Shown here piece by piece: positions 9,072 through 18,359 of a stretch of 64,000 nt of DNA; positions within the stretch are counted from its first letter, which is position 1; each line of letters opens with the position of its first letter. The notes under the pieces were generated by a model, which was given only the letters and a program-made list of their open reading frames with translations, was not told the DNA's origin and made no database searches. Both the position numbers and the translations under genes were made by a program. Origin of the DNA: Candidatus Gastranaerophilales bacterium (lineage in GTDB: Bacteria; Cyanobacteriota; Vampirovibrionia; Gastranaerophilales; Gastranaerophilaceae); contig CALUTP010000008.1 of the NCBI GenBank assembly GCA_944323725.1, positions 1 to 64,000 of the forward strand, written 5' to 3'.

Positions 9072-10358
9072 GTGAACAGTCTTTTAAGAATAGCAATGAT
9101 ATTTTTAGCTGTAATGCTTGCCCCAAGTGTATTTGCATTAGAAAACAGCGCTGAGTCTGATGGCAAAAATAATAAATCAGATGTCATTATGCTTGATGTT
9201 TCAAAAGATGAAATTAAAAAATTACCTAAAAATTCATTTACTCCTAAAAATGATGATGATGTACTTGATAATACTAATGTTGAATTTTCTATTTTTGACA
9301 GTTTAATTGATACTAATAAAGAAGAAGAACACCCTTTTAAAATAGAGGAAGAATCTTTATTTGGCAGAATTTATAAGAAAAAACTTGAAAGAACCTCTAT
9401 TCCATCTTATCTTTTGGAAGATGAATTAACACATAAATTTCAAAAAGGGCCAATTGATAAAATAAGGTTTTACGGCGCTTTTCAAGGGAATTTCAATAGT
9501 TTTTTTCAAGGCAGTGATTATGATACAGAATATGATTTAAATATTTTAGAAGCGGGGATCGTTGGGGATTTTAAGGATCAGAACACTGATTTTAAACTGC
9601 AATTCAATTTCAAACAAGCAAGTGACCGTAGTTTTATGCAAAATCTTATTACTGACGCTTATGTAGTTAACTCAAGAATACCTCATCATAAAATTATCGT
9701 TGGTAATTCTAGAAACCAAGTAGGTGTAGACGGGGGTGCAAGTTCATATACATTACCATTTGCATTTAGATCACAAATTGCAAGAACATTTGCGAATACA
9801 AGAGCTTTAGGAATACGTGTTGTAGGAAATTATGATTTAGTTGATTACAGCTTAGCACTGAATAGTTCTGATAGATTTTGGCGTCAATTCTTTCCAGGAG
9901 CAGAGTTCACAGGCTGGGTAAACTTTAAACCGCTTGGAAAAACTGACGGTAAATATGGAACATTAATTTTAGGCGGCGGATTAAATGCCGGACATAATGA
10001 TTTTACATATACAACTACTGGATTTTATGCTGCCTATCATTACAAAAAATTTATGGCAAATTTTGAATATTCATACGCAGACGGATATAATGGAAGAGCA
10101 CTTAGTCAAGATAGAGCCAACGGTTTTTATAGCACAGTGAGCTATAGGATTACTCAAAAATTACACGTTCTTGCTCGTTATGACCAATTTGATCCTAATA
10201 TGGATATAGGCAATGACCTAAGAAGAGAATATACCGCAGGAATAAACTATTTTATTAAAGGACAGGCTATGCGTCTAATTCTTAACTACGTTTACTGCCA
10301 AAATGAAATGGAACAGGACAGTCATAGAATTATTTTTGGTACTCAAATTTTATTATAA
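9072..10358 (+). CDS. Outer-membrane porin, OprP/OprO (phosphate-selective porin) type
   Basis: 428 residues from a GTG start. Residues 1-22 are a signal peptide (LLRIAMIFLAVMLAPSVFA). An acidic spacer of about 90 residues follows, then a barrel region with alternating strands: RFYGAFQGNFNSFF, DFKLQFNFKQASDR, HHKIIVGNSRNQVG, RALGIRVVGNYD, ARYDQFDP, and the terminal strand RIIFGTQILL. The pattern resembles OprP/OprO-type porins. Trimeric uptake channel in the outer membrane is the expected role; the phosphate preference is not demonstrable. Divergent from the PLP decarboxylase with a 61-base gap. Confidence 0.75.
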   Translation: MNSLLRIAMIFLAVMLAPSVFALENSAESDGKNNKSDVIMLDVSKDEIKKLPKNSFTPKNDDDVLDNTNVEFSIFDSLIDTNKEEEHPFKIEEESLFGRIYKKKLERTSIPSYLLEDELTHKFQKGPIDKIRFYGAFQGNFNSFFQGSDYDTEYDLNILEAGIVGDFKDQNTDFKLQFNFKQASDRSFMQNLITDAYVVNSRIPHHKIIVGNSRNQVGVDGGASSYTLPFAFRSQIARTFANTRALGIRVVGNYDLVDYSLALNSSDRFWRQFFPGAEFTGWVNFKPLGKTDGKYGTLILGGGLNAGHNDFTYTTTGFYAAYHYKKFMANFEYSYADGYNGRALSQDRANGFYSTVSYRITQKLHVLARYDQFDPNMDIGNDLRREYTAGINYFIKGQAMRLILNYVYCQNEMEQDSHRIIFGTQILL

Positions 10359-10442
10359 TTTAGATATTTACTGCATTTGCATGGTTGACATTTTACAAAA
10401 AATCATTAAAATAATCATGACTTAAAAAATCAGGAGAGCGTT

Positions 10443-11003
10443 ATGGCAAACTTAAATGGAAATTCATTATTAACTGGAATATATGCTGGATTATCAAATA
10501 CATACTCATATCTTGCTTCACAATATCCAAACGGTCTTACCTTGGATAATATTACAGAAGCAAGAGCGGATTCTACAAAATCCCCTTACATCAATCAAAC
10601 ATTTGCATCTTATTTGCAATCAAATTTTAACAGTATAGATAAGGACAATGACGGTATTATTTCTTCAGAAGAAATGCAAAATCTAACTAATCGGATGTCA
10701 AGTCAAGGATTAACACGAGAAGAATTAACTCAAATGTATGCTTCTGGTGCAAGCGGACTTTCTGCAGATACAATTAATAATATTCTTGAACATTTTGATG
10801 AAATGGATGCAAATCATGATGGAAGAATTACAAGTGCAGAAATTACAGCATACAATGTCGATTCATCTAAACAAGAAAAAATGGATGAATTTGCAAATCG
10901 AAGAGCTACTGATATGTCTGTTTTTTATGGCAGTGAATCCAGCTCTGATTCTGACAGCTATAGTATTCTAAGCTATAGATACAAAAACAGTAGTTCATCA
11001 TAA
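10443..11003 (+). CDS. EF-hand calcium-binding protein
   Basis: 186 residues with two canonical 12-residue EF-hand loops: D66-E77 (DKDNDGIISSEE) and D122-E133 (DANHDGRITSAE). The Asp, Asn/Asp, Gly and final Glu ligands are all in place, so Ca2+ binding is likely. There is no signal peptide or membrane segment, and the tail is Ser-rich. Ribosome site AGGAGAG precedes ATG. It stands alone between the porin and a hairpin terminator. Two other proteins in this window (42599 and 50090) also open with an EF-hand-like loop. Role unknown. Confidence 0.8.
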   Translation: MANLNGNSLLTGIYAGLSNTYSYLASQYPNGLTLDNITEARADSTKSPYINQTFASYLQSNFNSIDKDNDGIISSEEMQNLTNRMSSQGLTREELTQMYASGASGLSADTINNILEHFDEMDANHDGRITSAEITAYNVDSSKQEKMDEFANRRATDMSVFYGSESSSDSDSYSILSYRYKNSSSS

Positions 11004-11065
11004 ATTTATTTAGTGACATATTCTGATAATGCACTTTATGTGCAAGAAAAAGGGAAGTTTAATGG

Positions 11066-11096
11066 GGTTTATCAAAATTGATAAACCTTATTTTTT
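11066..11096 (+). terminator. Intrinsic terminator after EF-hand gene
   Basis: Perfect stem GGTTTATCAA / TTGATAAACC (11066-11087), then TTATTTTTTC. It lies between convergent genes and ends directly at the stop codon of the minus-strand gene. Confidence 0.8.
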
Positions 11097-14081
11097 CTTT
11101 ACTTCTAAGCCTTTTTTAGTGCATTCTATAATTTTCAAGAGCAATTCATCACAAAGTTTTAATTCTTCTTGTTTTTCAGGAGTCTGACTAGATTTCCAAT
11201 TATTTAACTCTTTTCTGAAATCATTACCATCAATCAAACATTCTCCTGTACCTACGAGCATTGCATATTTTTTTGTAAACTCTTTATTAAAGTCTTCATA
11301 CACTTCAGTAATTAGATCAGATGCAATTTTTGCATTATTAATAATTACACGCTCATCATCTTCTATAATTGATTTCATTTTGTCAGATAAATTTTCACCA
11401 TAATCAATTGCCATTTTACCAGTTTTTGCACCTAAGCCCATAACTTTAACCATACTTTCTGCATAACCTCTAATACTTTCCATATCACAGCTTATGCCAA
11501 GTGAGCCTTCCATCCCAAAGAAACGACTCTCAGAAGAATTTCCCCCAAATGAAGCTATTATTGCTGCAAAGACATTCTCAAAAGAAGTTTCTTTATTAAT
11601 GTCTTTCCCATGATATACAGCACCTCCATAAAAACCTCTTGGATCAAGTGTTACAAAATTAACTTTATTAGGTATATGCCAAGGTTTTCCCATTGTCTTA
11701 GCAAGATTATTCATAACTTCAAGATTTGTTGCATGCCCGCATTCATGAGAAGCAGTAATTAATTTTTCATGGTCATTAATTTTTGTAATTGCCGGCCTTC
11801 CAGTTGTAATTTGCAAATATGCTTCAGTAAAATCTGCTTTTTCGATTTTTTTATGGCCTCTTTCTGCAGCAACTGAATGAGCTTTATTGACAAGATTTTT
11901 TAGAGAAATAAACGGCAATCCAATAGTTATTTGAGCTGCGGAATCAATTATCTCCTGTTGTTCCTGAGGTGTTCCCGCAAGCTTATATTTTTTTTCTTTT
12001 AAATCATGTTCAATTATAATTGCTCTTTCATCTTGATTAAATGCAGGTGAGGATACTTCAATACTATCTGTAAATTTAAAAGATTTCATTGCAGATTTTC
12101 CAATTAGGTAAGGATTTGAAACAGAACCTACTACAAGAATATTTAGCCCTTCTGCTTCAGCTTTTTCCATTTCTCTAAGTAATTGAGCCATAGCTTTTTG
12201 GTGATATATAGAAACTAATTCACCAATTGAAAAATACTCAAAATTATCTATAAATAACACTGCCGATTTATTAGCATTTGCTTCAGCTTGAGTTTTTACC
12301 ATTGAAAATAATTTTTTTATAGAAGCTTCTGGGGACAAAACATTTCCATCGAAAATACTAACTTCTTTTGTACCAAAGTCCATAGTATTCATTTCAATGT
12401 AAGGTACTTTTGCCTCTCCTGCTATTGCTTTTGTAGTAAATCGTCTGCCACTACCTGGCATACCATCCTGTGAATATATTATTATCCCTTTAGTACCCAT
12501 TTTATTTGATTTAATCTGTTTTACTATAGCAGCTGCCTCTTTTTTGGTAGAAGTTTTGCCCAATATATTATTTAAACTTTTACCGGTATCAAATATTACA
12601 TCTATTGAACTATCGTCATTATTTCTTTTAAAAAGATTTGTTGCTTCTTTTAAATAATTTGAAACATCTTTATCATTAATTTCTTTTTTATCTATATAGT
12701 ATGAAACAATTTTTTTCATTAAATTTTGAGTTTTTTCAGGGAATGCACCTTCTAATTGGGTAGAAGCTTCTACAACTTTTTCAATAGCATTTTTAGAAAA
12801 TGGTTTTTGTATATCTTTCATCAATACAGGATTTTCTTTAAACGATTTCACCATTTGCATCGTATTAAGAGAAGGTACTGAAGTTTCTACAAAATTTTTG
12901 TAATATATTGAAAAAGGTGATGATACAAATGAATAATAATTATTTTTTGTATCATAAAACAGAAATCTAACATTTGATGGAGGATTTAATAGAAATTCAG
13001 CGAAATCCTTTGTTAAATTATATAAACCATTAGCACGTTGCTCTTCTGTAGAATCATGCATATGCATCATTATAGGATTGGCCGCTACTATATGTTGTTT
13101 AGATTTATCTTTTGCAAGTGTTTTTATTATATGATTAAAATATTCTGATTTTGCATTTTGATTTAATTCTGTATATGTAATTTTATCTTTATTTTTTTGA
13201 CTTACTTTATAAAGCGTATCTAAAAAATTATCAGGACTATCTTTATCATTATCATATGTAAGAAAAATATTTGTACCAAGAGTAAGATTTTTTAATACAT
13301 TATTAGCTTTTTTTTCATATTCTGTAAAAGATGCTCTTTCTTTCAATTTTTTATTATTAATCATTATTTTAGAATTAAGTTCTAATTTAAAGTTTTCAAC
13401 TATATCTTTAGTAACATCGTCATCACTGACCAGAGCTCCTCTCATAATAGTATAAGCATTTACCGGTTCGTCTTCTTTGCGAAGTGCCCATATTGAATCA
13501 GTCAAATCATCAGATAAAAAACTATTTTTATTCGAACTATGACTTTCAGATTTAAAACTTGATATTATTTTATCCAATCTTACAATTTCATCTTTTATCA
13601 AAGGATGAATAAGTTTTCGTAATTCAGGATCAGAAATCATTTTATAGCAGGACACTATACAAAAAAACAAGGCAAGAGGGGGTTGATTATTATAATCATA
13701 ATCTTTTTTGCCACTATCAAGATCTTCAATGTATTTATTTAGTTCTACAAGTCCATGTTTTATCACGTGTAAAGTTGTAATTTGATCAAATCCTGATTCT
13801 TTGGCCTCTATTTTTAATGTATTAATAAGATTTTTAGCAGGAGTATCAGAATAATAGAGGATATTTTCTAGTTTTGACATTTTATGAATACTAGAATTTT
13901 GATTATTTGTCCCAGTAAATTTAACGAAATAACCAGAATTATATAATTGAATACTCTGATAATTATTTTGTTCTAAAGATTTCGGTATAGAATTATATCT
14001 TATACTTTCATTTGTTTTTTTATTTTTAATATTGCTGTAAAAGCTACCTTTTCCAAATTCTAGACCTATTTTATTTATCAT
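11088..14081 (-). CDS. FtsH-like protein: degenerate AAA ATPase plus M41-type metallopeptidase
   Basis: ATG 14081 is chosen because AAGGAG lies just upstream (997 residues). The C-terminal half aligns with FtsH in order: a Walker A-like GMPGSGRRFTTKAIAGEA (about 540-556), where the essential Lys-Thr is Arg-Arg; a Walker B-like AVLFIDNFEYF (about 607-617), where the catalytic Glu is Asn; the region QLLREMEKAEAEGLNILVVG, which has lost both arginine fingers; then the zinc motif HECGH (779-783), an M41-type HExxH. A conserved Asp in GISCDMESIR is the likely third ligand. FtsH-type N-terminal membrane helices are absent and replaced by about 500 unfamiliar residues. So the protease looks intact and the ATPase dead. 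Not orthodox ftsH. Confidence 0.8.
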   Translation of the reverse strand: MINKIGLEFGKGSFYSNIKNKKTNESIRYNSIPKSLEQNNYQSIQLYNSGYFVKFTGTNNQNSSIHKMSKLENILYYSDTPAKNLINTLKIEAKESGFDQITTLHVIKHGLVELNKYIEDLDSGKKDYDYNNQPPLALFFCIVSCYKMISDPELRKLIHPLIKDEIVRLDKIISSFKSESHSSNKNSFLSDDLTDSIWALRKEDEPVNAYTIMRGALVSDDDVTKDIVENFKLELNSKIMINNKKLKERASFTEYEKKANNVLKNLTLGTNIFLTYDNDKDSPDNFLDTLYKVSQKNKDKITYTELNQNAKSEYFNHIIKTLAKDKSKQHIVAANPIMMHMHDSTEEQRANGLYNLTKDFAEFLLNPPSNVRFLFYDTKNNYYSFVSSPFSIYYKNFVETSVPSLNTMQMVKSFKENPVLMKDIQKPFSKNAIEKVVEASTQLEGAFPEKTQNLMKKIVSYYIDKKEINDKDVSNYLKEATNLFKRNNDDSSIDVIFDTGKSLNNILGKTSTKKEAAAIVKQIKSNKMGTKGIIIYSQDGMPGSGRRFTTKAIAGEAKVPYIEMNTMDFGTKEVSIFDGNVLSPEASIKKLFSMVKTQAEANANKSAVLFIDNFEYFSIGELVSIYHQKAMAQLLREMEKAEAEGLNILVVGSVSNPYLIGKSAMKSFKFTDSIEVSSPAFNQDERAIIIEHDLKEKKYKLAGTPQEQQEIIDSAAQITIGLPFISLKNLVNKAHSVAAERGHKKIEKADFTEAYLQITTGRPAITKINDHEKLITASHECGHATNLEVMNNLAKTMGKPWHIPNKVNFVTLDPRGFYGGAVYHGKDINKETSFENVFAAIIASFGGNSSESRFFGMEGSLGISCDMESIRGYAESMVKVMGLGAKTGKMAIDYGENLSDKMKSIIEDDERVIINNAKIASDLITEVYEDFNKEFTKKYAMLVGTGECLIDGNDFRKELNNWKSSQTPEKQEELKLCDELLLKIIECTKKGLEVKKK

Positions 14082-14244
14082 TAAATTACTCCTTACTAAC
14101 AATACTTCTCAAAAAAACACCAAAAAAATTCTTTTTGTTATCAGTTTAATAAAAATTTACAAGTATTCTATATTGTTGCCATAGCTTAACACTCAGAAAT
14201 TTTACAGTTTTTATGTTATTATTTAATAAAGATTGGGTGAGATA

Positions 14245-16614
14245 ATGACTTTTAAGGAATGGATTTATAATAAAAACGAAACAGGTGAAAAGTCTTTGAT
14301 AAAAAGACTGTTAGCATCCAGAGGTGTAACTGAAGAAAAAGATATCGAAGAATTTTTAAACCCGCTTTCAGTAACTCCATCAAATCCAAATGTTTTCACA
14401 GATATGCCAAAATGCATTGAAAGATTGGCTAAAGCTATTGATAATGGAGAAAAAATAGTAATATATGGTGATTTTGATGCTGATGGGGTAACGTCTACAT
14501 CACTTTTATATAGAACATTTACCTTTCTTGGTGCAAATGTAAGTTATTTTATTCCGGATCGTGAAAAAGAAGGTCATGGCTTTGATACAAAAGCTTTAGT
14601 AAAACTTATGACAGCACTTAAACCTAAATTAATAATTTCTGTTGATTGCGGAATTTCAGATGCTGAAGCAGTTAATTTTATAAACAGTTTCAAAATTGAT
14701 GTTATAATAACAGACCACCATGAGGCACCAGATGAACTCCCAAAAGCTTATGGAATAATTAATCCAAAAGCTCCAAATGCCCTTGATGAAAATCTTTCCA
14801 CTAAAGAAATTACTTCTCTTACATCACTTGCAGGGGTAGGTGTAGCATTTAAAGTTGCAACAGCCCTTTTACAACATTATGAAAAAACTGAATTTATTTC
14901 CTCAATTCTTCCATATGCAGCAGTAGGAACAATTGCAGACGTAGTTCCACTTGTAGGAGAAAATAGATATATTGTGACAAAAGGCCTTAACCTTATATCG
15001 CAAGGAAAACATTATGGATTAAAAAGACTAATCGAAAATGCTGGATATACTATTGAAAAAGGACTCACTGCAGAAACTATTGCTTTTGGAGTTGCACCAA
15101 GAATCAATGCCTCTGGAAGACTTGATACTGTTGAAGAAGCTATCAAAGTTATGATTTCTGATAATCCACAGGAAATTGAAATGGCAATTAATAATCTTGA
15201 AGAATTTAATAAAATTCGTCAAACTCTTTGTCAAGATACATTTCTAGAAGCTGATGCTATGGTACAAAAAGAAGGCAATCATAACCCTGCAATTATTTTA
15301 TTTAACTCAAAATGGCATGTTGGAATTATTGGTATTGTTGCCTCAAAATTAGTTGAAAAATATTATAAACCAACATTTTTAATGACATATTCTGAAGAAA
15401 CAAAACAAATAAAATGCTCAGCAAGAAGTATTGAAGGAGTTCATTTATATGAGGTAATAAGCTCAATATCAGAAGTACTTGATGGATTTGGTGGACATTC
15501 AATGGCAGCAGGTCTTGCATTCACACCAGATAAAACACCTTTCAAAAATGTAAAAGAGCTCCTCAACAAAACAATAAAAGAAATATCTACCGGAAAAGAG
15601 CTAAAACCATTTATTAAAATTGATTTAGAACTTACACCAGATGATATAAGTATAGATTTAGTAGAGCAAATTTCCCGCCTTGAACCATTTGGGGCATCTA
15701 ACCCAAGTCCGATTTTTGCAATGAAAAATCTTAAAATTAAAGAAAAAAAACTTATGGGTGAAAATAAAAATCACCTTAGACTTACAGTACAAAAAGATAG
15801 CACTGAATTCAACTGCATTTGGTGGCAAAAAGGTGATATTTCACTTGTTAATGGAGATACACTTGATGTTGCATTTCATCCGCAAATCAATGAATACAAA
15901 GGAAATGTAAGTGTACAATTAATTATAGATGATATACATTCTGAATATCTAAAAGAGGAAGAGGCTGAAATTCCTAACAAATTAAAAATTTATGACCATC
16001 GTAAAAAAACAGATATTCTACCACAGGTAAATGATTACATAAAAAATACAAAACAAAATATTATGGTATTTGCTGAAAGTAGACAAATTATTGAAATGCT
16101 CAGACCATTCAAAAATATTTCAGAAAAAATATTTAACAGAGAACAACTTTCACATTGTGATTCTGTGATGTTTTTTGATTATCCAGCGGATAAAGAAACT
16201 CTTGAGACAATTATCAAAGGGACTTCTCCAAATAGCATTCATCTTATGAATTATAATATAAAATATTTTGATGAAAAAGAATTCCTAAAAACTTTTGCTG
16301 GAATGCTTAAATACGCAGCTAATAATAACGCAGGCAAAGTTGAACTTAGACGATGTGCAAGTCATTTAGGAAAATCAATCCCATTAATATCTTTACTTCT
16401 TGAATTATTTGAAGAATGCAATTTTATTAAAATTAAACAAAAAACTACTGTTTATTATTTAATAGAATTTATAAGTATTGATGAACTCGCAAAAATTCTA
16501 CATAATCCTAAATATGTCAAAATCATTGATTTGGTTGAAGAATGTGAAATGTTTCAAAAAAGTATTTTAGAAGATAATTTAACTGAAATTGACAATTTAT
16601 GCAATATTAGTTAA
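14245..16614 (+). CDS. recJ: Single-stranded-DNA-specific exonuclease RecJ
   Basis: ATG 14245 is chosen over TTG 14233 because GGGTGAG lies just before it (789 residues). DHH phosphoesterase motifs are clear: VIYGDFDADGVTSTSLL (motif I), SVDCGISD (II), ITDHHEAP (III, DHH) and GTIADVVPL (IV). DHHA1 follows with GFGGHSMAAGLAF and GRLDT. An OB-like domain and a C-terminal extension follow, longer than in E. coli RecJ. It degrades ssDNA 5'-3' in recombination and mismatch repair. It is transcribed together with the small membrane protein 33 bases downstream, or at least close to it. Confidence 0.97.
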   Translation: MTFKEWIYNKNETGEKSLIKRLLASRGVTEEKDIEEFLNPLSVTPSNPNVFTDMPKCIERLAKAIDNGEKIVIYGDFDADGVTSTSLLYRTFTFLGANVSYFIPDREKEGHGFDTKALVKLMTALKPKLIISVDCGISDAEAVNFINSFKIDVIITDHHEAPDELPKAYGIINPKAPNALDENLSTKEITSLTSLAGVGVAFKVATALLQHYEKTEFISSILPYAAVGTIADVVPLVGENRYIVTKGLNLISQGKHYGLKRLIENAGYTIEKGLTAETIAFGVAPRINASGRLDTVEEAIKVMISDNPQEIEMAINNLEEFNKIRQTLCQDTFLEADAMVQKEGNHNPAIILFNSKWHVGIIGIVASKLVEKYYKPTFLMTYSEETKQIKCSARSIEGVHLYEVISSISEVLDGFGGHSMAAGLAFTPDKTPFKNVKELLNKTIKEISTGKELKPFIKIDLELTPDDISIDLVEQISRLEPFGASNPSPIFAMKNLKIKEKKLMGENKNHLRLTVQKDSTEFNCIWWQKGDISLVNGDTLDVAFHPQINEYKGNVSVQLIIDDIHSEYLKEEEAEIPNKLKIYDHRKKTDILPQVNDYIKNTKQNIMVFAESRQIIEMLRPFKNISEKIFNREQLSHCDSVMFFDYPADKETLETIIKGTSPNSIHLMNYNIKYFDEKEFLKTFAGMLKYAANNNAGKVELRRCASHLGKSIPLISLLLELFEECNFIKIKQKTTVYYLIEFISIDELAKILHNPKYVKIIDLVEECEMFQKSILEDNLTEIDNLCNIS

Positions 16615-16647
16615 AATAGTATATGGGTAAGGAATTTTGGAGTAATT

Positions 16648-17121
16648 ATGAAAATTAAAAATCCTAGACTTTTCTTTTTGACAGCTACAACTATTGTATT
16701 AGCCATAGTTTATTTAATTATTACAGAACCTTTTTCAAGTGTAAATGTAAATAATATCTGTCAAGATAGAGATTTAGCTAATGAACATTATGCTAAAGAT
16801 AAAGATGATATTCTTGCGTTAAAAGCTTTTGCACAAAAAAGAAGTGATCAGTGTAAAGTCCTATTGAGATCTCATAAAAATGAAACAAAAATTTATAAAA
16901 AAATGGAAAATTGTGATATGTTTGAAGATGCAGCTAGCGCTTCTGGATTTTTAATTAATCTTTCAGCCCAATACCAAGATTACACAACACTTAAAAAAGA
17001 ATTGGAAGATGCAGAAAAATATATGAAACCATACTCATATTGTCCTCAGTATAATGGAGTTAAAATTCTTTTTGATAGTATAAGACAAAGAAATGCTGTA
17101 CATCTTAAAGATATAAAATAA
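16648..17121 (+). CDS. Hypothetical single-span membrane protein
   Basis: 157 residues. An N-terminal hydrophobic segment (LFFLTATTIVLAIVYLIITEPF, about residues 8-29) would anchor it with the remaining helical, lysine-rich part outside the cytoplasm. It contains several Cys (NNICQDRD, DQCKVLL, ENCDMF, YSYCPQY) that could form disulfides. No family recognised. TTGGAG is the ribosome site. It lies 33 bases after recJ and is closed by a strong terminator. Confidence 0.6.
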   Translation: MKIKNPRLFFLTATTIVLAIVYLIITEPFSSVNVNNICQDRDLANEHYAKDKDDILALKAFAQKRSDQCKVLLRSHKNETKIYKKMENCDMFEDAASASGFLINLSAQYQDYTTLKKELEDAEKYMKPYSYCPQYNGVKILFDSIRQRNAVHLKDIK

Positions 17122-17140
17122 ACTAAAAAATATATACAAA

Positions 17141-17176
17141 AATCAGACTCTATAATATTAGAGTCTGATTTTTTAT
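17141..17176. terminator. Bidirectional intrinsic terminator
   Basis: Perfect 12-bp stem AATCAGACTCTA / TAGAGTCTGATT (17141-17152 with 17159-17170), loop TAATAT, T-run TTTTTTATAT on the plus side and an A-rich flank that is a T-run on the minus side. It separates two convergent genes. Confidence 0.85.
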
Positions 17177-17188
17177 ATAAATAACAAA

Positions 17189-17842
17189 TTACGCTTCTAA
17201 ATTAAATATTTTCTCTAAATTCACCTTATTTTTATAATTATAATCATGTACTTTTGCATCAAGAACTTTTTGAGCTTTTGGAATTGCCTCAGACAATTTA
17301 TCTCCTTCAACCATTAAATTTTTATTACCAAAGTCCTTCGGAGTTACAAAACCAAGTCTTCTAAAATAATCCTTAACGCCTCTATTTTTTTGTGCTGTAG
17401 GCAATATTAAAGCTGTAAAATCTTTAAATGCATGTTGAGTATCTTTTAAAGCGGTAACTACAAGACTATCTCTTGTTAAATTATCATTATTCCATATAGC
17501 AAGGCCATCTACTACAGAATCACCCTTGCCACTTACATTCAAAATGCCTGTAATCTGGTTATCATTTTCTACTGCAATAAAAACTCTATCTCCAATATCA
17601 GCTCGCATTTGACCTACTTTTTTTAACGCTTTATCATATACCTCTCTAGTTGTCAGTTCACCTAAAAGTTTATTATCTTGAGGAAAAACCTGGCTTTTTG
17701 CAACATTTAACATTTTTTTTGCGAAAGTTTTATCTTCTGAAGTTAAAGAATAAATATCTATTTTTTTTGCATTTTTTGTTATTGAACTTAATTTTAATGC
17801 TTGAAAATCTGGCTGATATGAGTTTAAAGATTGAACTTGCAT
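17189..17842 (-). CDS. GNAT-like acetyltransferase-fold protein
   Basis: ATG 17842 is chosen because AAGGAG sits 7 bases upstream (217 residues: MQVQSLNSYQPDFQALKLS...). The centre VFIAVENDNQITGILNVS and the end NRGVKDYFRRLGFVTPKDFGNK resemble the beta-strand pair and the last helix-strand (Y-F-[RK]-x-[LF]-G-F) of GNAT N-acetyltransferases. The acetyl-CoA loop (R/Q-x-x-G-x-G/A) is not obvious, so activity is uncertain. The N-terminus has a D-F-Q-A motif similar to those of other orphan proteins here. Substrate unknown. Confidence 0.5.
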   Translation of the reverse strand: MQVQSLNSYQPDFQALKLSSITKNAKKIDIYSLTSEDKTFAKKMLNVAKSQVFPQDNKLLGELTTREVYDKALKKVGQMRADIGDRVFIAVENDNQITGILNVSGKGDSVVDGLAIWNNDNLTRDSLVVTALKDTQHAFKDFTALILPTAQKNRGVKDYFRRLGFVTPKDFGNKNLMVEGDKLSEAIPKAQKVLDAKVHDYNYKNKVNLEKIFNLEA

Positions 17843-17904
17843 ATATTTCTCCTTTTTTGTTGTAAATATAGTAAATCCTAACAAAAATTTTTTTGCTAGT
17901 TAAA

Positions 17905-17949
17905 TATCTTGAATTTGTATTGACAAAATCAAGATAAGAGTTATAATAT
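17905..17949 (+). promoter_or_regulatory. Promoter with NikR-like spaced dyad operator
   Basis: TTGACA (17920-17925), a 16-base spacer and TATAAT (17942-17947) drive the His/Cys-rich gene. An inverted repeat TATCTTGAATTTGT (17905-17918) / ACAAAATCAAGATA (17923-17936), 13 of 14 matching, covers the -35 box. Its core TATCTTGA-N16-TCAAGATA has the same half-site spacing as NikR operators, which suggests autoregulation by the RHH-like protein it precedes. Confidence 0.6.
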
Positions 17950-17973
17950 TAATAACTGAAAGGAGGAAGAATA

Positions 17974-18297
17974 ATGTTTTTTGAAAAAAAAGGATGCGAA
18001 AAGCAATGCAGACACAATGGAGAAGAACATCAATGCAGACATGAACACAACGGGGAACATTGCCATGTAGAAGGACATTGTCATCATCATGGAGAAAAAG
18101 AAGGAAATCGAGGTCATGGATGTTGTGGACATGGTGGACGAAGAGAAGGAGCAGGCCGTAAAAAAAATTGTGAAAAAATTCCATTTAACCGCAGACTAAG
18201 TGAAGAAAGTATTAATCTAATAAAAGAATTTGCCCGTCAAAATAATATTACAGAAACTGAAGCACTAGAAAGAGCAATTCAAAGCCTAAAAGATTAA
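17974..18297 (+). CDS. His/Cys-rich metal-binding protein with RHH-like C-terminus (putative metal regulator)
   Basis: 107 residues in two parts. Residues about 8-54 hold a dense His/Cys region (CRHNGEEHQCRHEHNGEHCH, then GHCHHHG and GHGCCGHG), clearly suited to binding Zn, Ni, Cu or similar. Residues about 56-107 (GRREGAGRKK, then PFNRRLSEESINLIKEFARQ, then NITETEALERAIQ) fit a ribbon-helix-helix (Arc/CopG/NikR) pattern: basic strand, helix, turn, helix. It has a very strong AGGAGG ribosome site and a promoter carrying a dyad. I infer a metal-responsive repressor. It could instead be a metal store with a dimerisation tail. Confidence 0.6.
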   Translation: MFFEKKGCEKQCRHNGEEHQCRHEHNGEHCHVEGHCHHHGEKEGNRGHGCCGHGGRREGAGRKKNCEKIPFNRRLSEESINLIKEFARQNNITETEALERAIQSLKD

Positions 18298-18300
18298 TCA

Positions 18301-18331
18301 CATAAACCTCCTGATAATCAGGGGGTTTATG
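18301..18331 (+). terminator. Hairpin after the metal-regulator gene
   Basis: CATAAACCTCCTGA (18301-18314) pairs with TCAGGGGGTTTATG (18318-18331) except for one G-T pair; loop TAA. No proper T-run follows, so termination may be weak and read through into dapF, whose TATAAT-like box starts just after. Confidence 0.55.
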
Positions 18332-18359
18332 CTATAATAAAATAAGAAAAGAGGATATT

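Noticed and set aside
9011-9187. N-terminal extension of the PLP decarboxylase
   Set aside because: It would overlap the porin signal peptide in antisense, and the family start lies at ATG 9010.
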